From Nematostella vectensis (lineage: Eukaryota > Cnidaria > Anthozoa > Actiniaria > Edwardsiidae), in assembly GCF_932526225.1 (NCBI RefSeq), contig NC_064047.1, positions 8,545,994 through 8,609,993 on the forward strand: a stretch of DNA of 64,000 bases. The letters run 5' to 3'. Positions 45,099-57,000 of the stretch are shown piece after piece. The notes beneath the pieces were generated by a model. It searched no databases, had not been told where the DNA came from, and saw only the letters and a list, made by a program, of their open reading frames with translations. Numbering within the stretch: the first letter of the stretch is position 1; each line of letters begins with the position of its first letter. Made by a program: the position numbers and the translations under genes.

Positions 45099-48000
45099 AT
45101 GGATGGTGATAGAGGTGGGATGTGTTGGCTTCTGAGAATTACAGTTCTTGGAATATTCTCTTTGACTTCGGCTAATGAAGAGAGTGGTGACGTCCGGTTT
45201 GCCAATTCATGGGCCGTTCATCTCGACAATGCAGACCCCGATTCAGTGGAGAAAATCGCCACAAGACACGGCTTTGTGAACCTTGGACAGGTAACCGATT
45301 CCCTTAAGGTGTAAAAAACATAAACAAAACCACGACCATACAGCTCCTTCCTGTATGCAAGTGAAATTATTGTTTTCTTTTTAACTAAACTGAGTTATTA
45401 GAGACTGAAAATATGCGTGCCCGTTAAATCGTGCTGGATCGGTATAAGGGTCAGTAATTGTTTTCGTTTGCTTATAAACCAATCTTGAGATTTACAAAAT
45501 AGCCAGAGAACCACTTGCTCTCAGCTCGACAGGAGGTCACAATAACAATAATGACATATGGATGGCTTAATTATATAATAGGATATCTATCATTCTATTA
45601 GAGACTAAAGGTTGCCAATTAGATGAAATGTAATGGGCTGGGCACTCTTGAATGACAAGACAAATCGTGCCACAAGGAATAGAACTAAAATCACACTTAA
45701 GACAATAGCAGACTTGATCTGGTTTCACTGCTCTTTATCCAAAACATTCATGAATCAAGTATTTTTTATCGCAAAATTGTAAACGTAAGTGCAATAAGGT
45801 TGACACTTAGCACATAAACACATGATGACAAACCTTATGCTTGTCAAACTGCAATGATTCTAGGGCACCACATTTGAGTCGACATAACCCTTTTTTCGTG
45901 CTTTAGCACTATCGATCTAAGCGCCACTCTTTTTCCATTCGTAGACTAGACATTTCCATGCCAGTTTAGCAATATTCAAGTTATTTGAAAAAGAAGTATG
46001 TTTATCTCCACATGAAAGCGACTGCACTGAAAGGAAACACTATTGCTGCTTCTTGATTTAAATAAACAACCAAATCATTTCCTTTGGTTTGGATTAAATC
46101 CTAGCTCTATATAAGCAAAACTTCGTATCCCATCTATGGGAATCAAAATAGATTATCGTATCCTCCTTCACGAGTGCGTATTATTGTGAATTTTGACAGT
46201 AGCGATCACAATTGTTTTCTTTTACTTAGATTGGTAGTCTACCTGGATACTATCACTTTGTTAAGCGGTCTACCGAAATGCGCAGGCGCCGTAGCCTAGA
46301 TGAGCATGCAGATAGACTGCAAGACGAGCCACAGGTGAGTCAATGTGTGGGGAGGGGTGGGGGACGGGTGGAGTTTTGCATTTTTGTTAAGCAGGGCAAG
46401 AATAAATACAGCACACTCTAAATTACAGTGTTTACAATAAACAGTCAAGAGGGGCACGCTAAATACATCATAACAATAATTTTTCATGTTATTTGTTTTT
46501 GCTATGTAAAATTTGTCTGTAATTTGAGCTCATCTTATAATCAAATGTGTTTGCCTTCTATTAAATGTCGATATCCAAAGGTCACGTGGGTTGAGCAGCA
46601 GCGAATACTGGAGCGCAGCAAGCGTCACGTTATCCCAGACGAGAACATCGCGCGGTCACTCAGACGGATAAGGCGTGACAAGGCCGTGACAGTGCAAGAC
46701 CCACTTTACAAGAATCAGTGGTATCTTGTGAGTGTAACACAATGTTCAACAGGACCTTCGTAACAGATCCATGCGTTATTGTCACAAAATAAAAAAGCCA
46801 TGACATTAAAAGATCCTTCATAAACTCTTTTATACTGCCACACAATAAGAGTAACTAGATCCTATTCTGTAATTAATTGAACTGGTAAGCGTTGCGTGAC
46901 TATTATGACTGATACGTGAGCTGGTATCTAGTACTGTTATTGTGTGACTGTCACACAATGTGAGTGACATTTTCGTGACAGTACAAGCAGGTGACCGTCA
47001 CTCTCAACATCAGGGAACTTTTCCATATTTTTTTGTAAATCGAGTTTATATATATCGCCCTCCTGGTTTCTTGAAACTCTAACAAGAACCTTGATTAGTG
47101 CCTGTGACAGCCAAACGATGCGTGAGAATAAGAAACTGAACAAGAGGCACTGCCCCAATAACAATATCTTTTTATTGTTTTTCAAGCAAAATGTCGGCCA
47201 GTCCTCCGGCCCCGCTGGGATTGACATCAATGTGCTGCCTGTGTGGGCCCAAGGGTATTCTGGGAAGGGTGTTGTGGTGTCGGTATTAGATGATGGTAAG
47301 GATGATCCATTTGAGCCCCTAAAGTTTGACATATTTGTCGTATCACTAACATTTGGCTTATACAAAGGATATGCGCAGCTTCCTCGATATTTAATCGATC
47401 TTGAATTACTCTACGCTGGAGAGAAGAATAATGAAAATGTCAACATGAAAAATCGCTCCGCTTTGGGGCCTTTTTGAAGACTCGGTCGTATTTGACAACA
47501 GGAATTGAAAATTACCGGAAGTATTTGAATTTCATTGATAAAAAGTTTTTTTATCTTTAGGTGTTGATTACACACACCCCGATCTCAAGCGAAACTATGT
47601 AAGTACACAGTGTTGGTAACAAATGAACTGCAATGTTCCCATGATGCATTGTGATGGTTGCCAGCAAGATAACTTATACGAATTTGAGGCGTGTACCCAG
47701 GATTGGCTAAGAGGGAGGGGGGGGCAGTAATAGATATCATATAGAAAAAGCATATAAGATTCCTTAAAAAGAAATGACCCATTTTGGTCGCTAAGTTGAG
47801 GAGGCTGCGCGCGCACCCCCCTGTGTACTCGCCTGCATCTTGTCTTTTTTACTTGACCTTCGGTTGCATCACAAATGGTGCCCACAAATTAGCCTCGAAC
47901 GGGGCTCCCTGTGTAGGAAGCAAAAATTCCCAGATGCCGGAAACACAGGTAGCCCAAACCGCTCACAGCGCTTTTTTGCCAATAGAGTAGCAGTTGCCGA

Positions 48001-51000
48001 TAGAGTTGCCTGCGGAGGGGGTTACCCACAAATAGTGAATAGCGTAATTGAAAGAAAAATCGGGATTTCTTAGTGAGTTTCCATATCCTCCAGGACCCGG
48101 ACGCAAGCTTTGATTTCATCGATTTCGACGCCGATCCCAAACCACGTGACAACAACTCACAGAACAGGTAATCAACAAGCTTCTCAGTCACGTGACGACA
48201 TCTCACAGAACAGGTAATCAACAAGAACACTCTCAGTCACGTGACGACAACTCACAGAACAGGTTATCAACAATAACACTCTCAGTCACGTGACGAAAAC
48301 TCAGAGAAAAAAGATTCTCAGTCACGTGACGACAATTTTCAGAACATCAACAAGCTTCTCGCCACGTGACGAAAACCCAAAGAACAAGTTATCAATAGTA
48401 AGATTTTAGTCATTCGATGGTAACCCTTCTGATCCAGCTTATTATTAACGTTGTTAGTTGTTACCTCATTCCAAGCAAACGTTGTCTATCAAAAGTGTGC
48501 CTAAATAAGATTTTTACCTTTCAGTCACGGCACAAAGTGCGCCGGCGAGGTGGCAGCGGAAGCTAACAATGGAGTATGCGGAGTCGGTGTTTCCTTTAAC
48601 GCCAGAATCGGCGGTAAGTACTGGGGAGAGCATTATTACGTTACATCTGCAATGAGCCAATTTTCAGCCCTCAGAACTAACTAGAATCACTTTATGCATT
48701 GTTTCTTTTGTCCGTTTACTCAGAGCAGCATATGCAGATTATGGGAGCAGCGGTCAGGGGCGCAACTGTCTTTATGACAGTTTTGAACAATCTATTCAAA
48801 ATAACCAGAATTATACTAAAATACACGCGTATAAACACACAAGTGTCGGTTACTCAGGCACCGTGGTCAGTGCCGTAACGAGGCGCAAGAACGGGGTGAA
48901 GGAGGGGGGGGGAGGGGCGGGGAAAGAGGAAGGAGTGTATTCCCAAGGCTGCTTTAAACCACACAATATATTAAGAAACAGGACGCGGTTTGGCCAATAA
49001 TGCCCTAGGATAATGCACTAGATTTATTTTTAAGCGTCCGGCTTACATGATATTTCTCGACTCGGCTCGTAGGGATCCGAATGCTTGACGGAAAACTGAC
49101 GGACACTATCGAAGGCAGCGCGTTGAGTTATCGATCAGACTACATTGACATCTACAGCAGCTGTTGGGGACCGAAGGATGATGGAAAGAGATTTGGGAAA
49201 CCCGGGATCCTTGCTAGCAAAGCGTTGCAAATCGGTGCAGAAAGGGTACGTTGCCTATATAAAGGAAGGACGGCTCCAAGAATAGGCGTACAACATTTAA
49301 GCGTTTCTAGGAAACATCACAGAAATTCTGACGCTCAATGCGATGAATTTTTTGAGAATTAGATTACCTTATTACACTTTATTTTTGTGTCACTTTAATT
49401 TCGCGAATTTCACGATTTTGAAAAATTCGCGAAAATTAAGTGACGCGAAAATTGGGATGCGCGGGAAGATAAGGTAATTCCCTTGAATTGCACTGCGTAC
49501 CCCTTCTGCGCATAGTGGCGCGCGCTGTTCGTTCGAATTTTCCGGCGCGCGCGCCACAGTTGTACAAGAAAACACAGCAAAAGGCGCGTTTTTTTTACTT
49601 AAAATCGCTTTGACAGAAAAACGAAGTCGGATACCCCCATTTTTTATTACATTTTTTGAAAGCCCTTAACTTTAATATTGTTTATGCCAAGTTTTAAAAA
49701 AGTTTGGGTTGTAGAACTATTTCAAGGGAATTACCTTAAGTGAGTACAAAAAAGCTTTCGGCGAAATATTAACCGTGTAATAAGCTTTATAGAAAAACCT
49801 TGTCTATTTTGTCTTCTAATGTACATAGATGTACCACTTGTAATATGAGCTACTATAAATGGCTCGTTTTTATTGAAACAAGCAAAACACATACAATGTG
49901 TCTGAAACATCTAAAAATGGAGAAAAGGAAAATTTGATACAAGAAATGAAACTGATATTACCTGGGGCCGGTTCCTAGAAAGCAGGCTAGCGCTAACCCA
50001 AGAATAAAAACGGTTATCTTGAAATATGATTTGATAAAAAGGGCTTTCTAGGAACCAGGCCCTGAACACGGAAGCGTACTGTACTGAGTGCTGGCCAAAA
50101 CATATGTATGCGAACTCAGTTTTTTAAGCTCGTCAAAATGCTGGCTGCTTAATAGGAGTACCCTGTAATGTAAACAAGCTCCGATTCTTTTCAGGGTCGT
50201 GGCGGAAAAGGCAACATCTTCGTGTGGGCGACTGGAAATGGTGGAATGACAAATGATGACTGCAACTGCGATGGCTATACCACGAGTATATACACGGTAT
50301 CTATCGGAGCCATTAGTGACCACGGGTTATCCACCTATTACTCCGAGACGTGCGCTTCCACCCTAGCCGTCACTTTCTCGGGCGGTTCGCATAGAGAGGC
50401 GGAGGAGAATAATATCGTAAGTAGGACTGGTGATAGTGATGGTGATGGTGATGGTGATGGTGATGGTGATGGTGATGGTGATGGTGATGGTGATGGTGAT
50501 GGTGATGGTGATGGTGATGGTGATGGTGATGGTGATGGTGATGGTGATGGTGATGGTGATGGTGATGGTGATGGTGATGGTGATGGTGATGGTGATGGTG
50601 ATGCTGATGGTGGTTGTGATGGTGGTTGTGATGGTGATGGTGATGGTGATGGTGATGGTGATGGTGATGGTGATGGTGATGGTGATGGTGATGGTGATGG
50701 TGATGGTGATGGTGATGGTGATGGTGATGGTGATGGTGATGGTGATGGTGATGGTGATGGTGATGGTGATGGTGATGGTGATGGTGATGGTGGCGATGGC
50801 GATGGCGATGGTGTTAATAATGTTGGAAACAGTAGTCACTCAAGTTAGAATACAGATGGACATACTTTCATTGAGCTGGCGTTTTTTAGATCACAACAGG
50901 GCTTCATCACACTTGCTCCAAGACATTCAAGGGAACCTCATCCGCAGCGCCGCTAGCCGCAGGAATGATTGCACTCGTACTGGAGGCAAAGTAAGCTACA

Positions 51001-54000
51001 ATAATTAATCCTCCTTATTTTATCTAGACGGTGTATTTCTGTTTCCTTTCAGACACGACGTAATTTTCCTACTGCCTTTCAGACACGACGCCATATTCCT
51101 ACTGCCTTTCAGGCCCGACGTAATATTTCTGCTGTCTCGTTAGTTGTAAACTGTCTTTTTATGACGTCTCTTTGCTCTAATATCCAAAAGTGACCTTATA
51201 TATTATATTATTATATATTCATTGCCCCCAGAACCCTAGCCTTGTTATCATATCCCGGAATAAAAAGTCAACCTTCTGTCGTTTTTTTTTTTAGCTCGCT
51301 CGGTCAATTCCTTATTAGGACCTTACATACCATATATGGAAGTCCGCTTCCATCATTGTTTCACTTCAAAGTGGAGCTAGAATTCGTGTTTACTACAATT
51401 TAGCGCCACCATTTTGAAAAATAGGCTCAGGCCCTAACGTTTTAGACCATCACAGGCTTCCCGCGCGCTATAGCGTCAGGCCCATTTAAAAAAGACATCC
51501 ATTGATTGATGTGAATGAAGTCACATTTCTATTGTTTCTGTAGCCCTAGCCTGACAGCGTGACGGCACACTTTTAGCACATATCTCGGAAATGACGTCAC
51601 ACTTTTATTATATCCCGGAAATTACGTCATATTTTTATTGTCTCTGCAGTCCTAGCCTGACTTGGCGTGACGTTCAGCATCTGATCGTGGAAACCTCTCA
51701 GCTGACGAGTCCCATGGACGAGGGATGGAAGCGTAATGGCGCAGGGATACCCTACAATCACAAGTTTGGGTTTGGAAGACTTGACGCCATGAGAATGGTA
51801 GAGAGGGCCGTGAGATGGACGAACGTAGGCAAGCACAGGACGTGCCAGGGAGCTAGACATAATGTCAGAAGGTAAGGGATGGTAGATGATGGACATGGAG
51901 GTATACATAATGCCACAAGGTAAGGGGTGGTAGATGATGTACATTTAGCTAGACATAATGTCACAAGGTAAGGGATGGTAGATGATGGACATTTAGCTAG
52001 ACATAATGTCACAAGGTAAGGGATGGTAGATGATGGACATTTAGCTAAACATAATGTCACAAGGTAAGGGATGGTAGATGATGGACATTTGGCTAGACAT
52101 AATGTCACAAGGTAAGGGATGGTAGGTGATTGATATGGGGGTAGACATAATACCAAAAGGTAAGGGATGGTTCACAATGTTTTAAAGGTATGGGATGGTA
52201 GATGATGGACATAGAGGTGGACATAATGCCATAAGTTAAGGGATAGTAGATGATGAACTAAGATATTTTCAATCAAATATCGTCAATAACGTATCAGACT
52301 TTATTCGTAGATTGTTATTTTGAAGTTTCTTCGCATATTAACTGCTGTATTTTAAGCTATAAACAATAATAAAGGAGTTGTTGATCGACATTCCTTAACA
52401 AAATAATGTTGTTATCCTTAAGGTACATCCCTTCATCCGGGAGTCTCATCTTAAACGCCAATACATCCGCTTGTAGCGGAAGCAGCTCCGAGATACGCAA
52501 GCTCGAGCATGTACAAGTGGTGGTCACCCTGAAGCACCGGAACCGAGGGAACCTGGTTATCACTCTCATCTCACCGTCGGGGACTAGGAGCGAGTTACTC
52601 ACAACACGAAGGAATGATCAGTCTAAAGCTGGGTTGAAGGTCAGTAATTATTGCATAGCCTGACGGGAATAATCAGCTGTAGGTGTGCAATCATCATAAC
52701 ACAAGCCAATGATCGATCATAGTGATGATTGCACAGCAACATGATCACCTGACCATAACATCAATAACTTCGAAGCGTGGTTGAAAATTGTCAAACAAAT
52801 ATCACAACTTTAGGTTTAACAAAGATAAATTTATCTTAGTTTGTGATTAGTAGCTAGGCTGGCAATGAAGCAGAGATTTTTAGCATCTTCAACTTTGGCG
52901 AGGGAAAAATTTTACTATAAAGGTTTTAATGATGTTATTTTATAATACGCAACAGTTTCTTAAAACATGAAGATAACATTCACTCTAACCTTAAAGAAGC
53001 CTACAAGCGTCAATTTGTTCTCGGTATCTATAATACTAGGAATACAGCATATTCAAGATTGGCGTTTTTAAATCTTACTTTCCGCGAGGGCACCCCCTCC
53101 CCCATTGGTACGGGTCTGGTAGGTGTTCCCGACAGTTAACTGTTTCTAAACCTTCTTCTTTATTGTAGTCCTGTTTTTTTTTTCATGTAAGTTCACTGCT
53201 TTAAAATCTTCCTTCCTTTGGTAGAGCCGGATTTGCATCACAGTTTTCTGTTTTCTAAATCTTCCTCTCTTTTGTAGGACTGGGTGTTCATGACAGTTCA
53301 CTGCTGGGGCGAGGACCCGAAAGGAGCCTGGACCCTAGTTATCACCGACAACAATAAGAACACACGTGAGCACCACGTGACGAAATTAAAGAATGGAGAC
53401 TTCGAGGATGTTGCGGAAATATTTATGGATGATACAGAAAAACACAAAGGTGGACCCCCCAGGTCTGACCACCCGGGTAATAGAACAATTACGGGCCACA
53501 AAAATACGGCGGCACCCCTCGGAATGGATTTCCCCAGTGATTACATTCTGAAGAGTATGGAGGACAGTGTGGGGGAGTTAGTGAGTGGGGATAAGTTTGC
53601 TAATGTTGAAAAGGCCAGAAAAGCAAGGCTGAAGAAACAGTATCAGATGCATCACAAACTTGTGTCTAAAATCTTGAAGAAACACAAGTATTTACTAAAG
53701 CATGCTAAGAAATCAACGGGTCGTCACCAAAAGTCTGTCTATCAAAGAAAAAGTGATGCGAAAAATAGAAATATTTCCGTCAATCAAATCAAGACAGCAA
53801 ATAAACACGAGACTTTCGGTAGGCAGCGACATGGTCTCCGGCAAAGTAAGAAGCATCATCGCAACAAACACTATCGTCATCATGATCGTAACCATCATCA
53901 CAGGCACCACCATCACCATCATAAGCACCACCACAAGGCTGCCAATCATCACAAATTATCCACTCAGAAACAAAGAAAGAACAGCGATTTGAAAATGGAA

Positions 54001-57000
54001 GATGACGTCATGGGGAATGACGTTGGACTTGCCGCTGCACTGGCGATGGAGTCTATGAAGGAGAACGAGAATGATGACAGCTCCGGCGATGCGGATTCTC
54101 AGAGTAACGTAGCGAACAATGACGGTTTAGCTTTACCTACAAATACGTCCCTTGAGGACAGGATCGCTCTACAAGCACTGACAAGTCCTTCACTGGCGAG
54201 AATGCTTGGTATCAAACCAGCGGATGCCACAAAGATGCTGCTAAAAACAAACGACAATGACAGCTATACGAGTGAACTTAACATACACATGAACATCAAG
54301 AAGGCCCATAGCCCATTAGGAAAGCTGGGTAATACGGAGAATTCTAATATAACGGTGAGTGGTGCGTCGAGTGAGACTACGAACGAAAACAATAGAGGAT
54401 CCACAACCGCTTACAAAACGATGAAGTTATCCATTCAGAATAACCGGACACACAATGGAGATGATGTCTCTACGGTTCTGGCTGGGTCGGCGCCTGAGGG
54501 AACAAGAAAAGGCAGTGAAGAAATGGTATATGGACCATATGGTTGGTACCCACATGGAAAAGCTTCCAACAAAAAGTTAGACAGCTCCAGAGGACTCGGT
54601 ACTGATCGGACTACGGGGTATACTGATGGCAGTCAACGGCAAGTTGATGATGGTAATGGTGAAGAGTCTACTGTGATAGATAATAACAGTACCTCAAATG
54701 TAACTAGTTGGCATGACGAAAAGGATTATGATAGCAATAAAAAAGAAGAAAATAATAATGACCTAAGCAAAGGTCAAAACTCTAGCATACAAAGAGAGCG
54801 AACGTATGATCGCGGTGTCGAGACAGACAATACGGGAACACGTCAACCTGGAGTCGTTACTCTACTTCCTATTAACGCAACTGAAGCTTTGGAGCAATGG
54901 AACAGTAGATCAAACCAAAGCCATGCAGACGGGCGTAATAAAACTGAGCCTAGGATGGGAAGACTCAAAGAGGTGGAACAAAATGCAATGGAACAGATGA
55001 TTAGAAATGGACAGGGCCCAAACGATGTTGATGATCCGGAAGAGAGTATTGATGAGGACGATGAAGAAGAAAACGGAGAAGACACAAAACATGCCGAGGA
55101 GGATGGGTCAAGAATACAAGAACCCTCAGAGGAGCCCAGCCCAAGACCTGTCTCGGAAACCGAGGCGACAAATGGAAGCCCGGAAGACTACTCCGACGAG
55201 CCGGATATGGAGAACACTGATAAACCGGAAGTCATGATGCGTGACCCCGTCACACCCGACAATGAGAATACTAGCGTTACACGTGACCAAGGTATCGCAA
55301 TGCAAGAGGAAATTCCGGGATTTTTTGTCCCTCCCTTTTCAATCCCTCCCATGACAGAAGTGACTCAACGGCAAGATAACTCGGAAGAATATCCTGAAGA
55401 ACCTGGAAACATTTTTAGCACTGTTATGTCATTGCCTGGGAATATGTTAAAAGAGACTGTCACGCAAGAAATGGGCAACAATGAAGGGGTGACCAGTCAA
55501 CAAGTCACGCAACCCGAGACTATGACACCGGACATTGCCTCACCATTGCCTTTACCTGGGAATTTAATAGCTCGCGTGACAGTCAATATGGGAGGTGTGA
55601 GTTTTGGGCCTTCACAAGACTTTAAAGAGACAGGCAACAGTTTTACACAAACATCTGAAAATAACCAAATTTCACGATCAGATGGCGAGACAGCAGACAA
55701 TTCACCACAAGACTACGAAAGCGTGACAAATGGTAGCGTGACGCAATTACCATCAACACATGTGATAATTACCCCCGACCAGATAGAATTAACAGGCAAC
55801 AACACTGCAACAGATATGAATACACCTGGACAAGGGACGAACGAAGACATTTCATCTGAACAAGTGAGGAATCATGAGGTTCTTAACTCCACTAATGTTA
55901 TCCAGAGAGTTCAGGAAATTTTACCAACAAGACCACCTTCACCAGTTCCATCTCCAACAAACTCAAGCAACAGAAAGTTGCAAGCTATAAGTGGCGATAA
56001 TACGGTGTCTGACCAAAACGGTTTTCGCAGACCTCTTAATATACCATCAAATGTGTCAGTGTTCCTAAACTTTTCCAGGATAATGAGTAATATCACTCAA
56101 GGTATTGCCGATAGCCTCGCGTCAGAGGTGTCTGGGCCGCCTTTCACCTTGTTTAACTCGACTAATAAGCCTCCTGACCTCAATAAGCAAAACGATTCAC
56201 CTTCTCTAACTGATGGTGTGGATAACCCAACTACTATATCCATTGGCGTTCCTCCACAACAATCCTTCCAAGATGCTTCAACTGTTCCTGGATATCACAT
56301 AGGAAGTGAGGAATCAGGAAGCGGAAGTGAGGAGAGCACTAGAAGCGAGACATTGATCGAAAAAGACAAGAGAGTGACTCAGGTGAGCAGTGCTGGCAAT
56401 AGTATGGCGCAACCGGAAGAAATCGGCTCAGGCGAAAGCGGAAGTGAAGTCCACACCGATTCAGGATGGAAGACCTTGGACTGCGATGACGAGAAGAACG
56501 CAAAAACTTGCAAAAAATGGAAAGCGATCCTCACACAAATGAACGACGACATGCTGGACATTAAGGGAGACAGGGATTTGGTTAAAAATATTAACGGTAA
56601 TGATGGAACCTCAATTGATGACGGATCCGGAAATGAAGTCAGTGACGACCCCGATGTTACCATCAATGATGATACAGAGCAATCCGGTGATTATGACACT
56701 TCTAGTGACGGCATCGATAAGGACAACGTTGACGCGAATATTAATGACGGGACTGACATAGATGACGATGGAAACAAAAACGTCACCCGAGGCAAAGACT
56801 TACCCACCAATGATGGAAGTGGCGTGGTCGGGCATATTGGTGGTTCTCCTGATCGCGCGGAGCCATCACAAATCACACTTGCTGCTAACTCAGTTGGGTC
56901 AGCGGTTAGTGGTATGAATGACCTCACACTTCACGAGCCCGCAGAGGTCAGCGGTGGCGAAGGGCCGAATGGACCCGTCACGTCAGGTGATATAGATGGT

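Noticed and set aside
50222-51008. Gly-Asp, Met-Val and Thr-Ile polymers.
   Set aside because: Products of the GGTGAT microsatellite in intron 9 of convertase 3.
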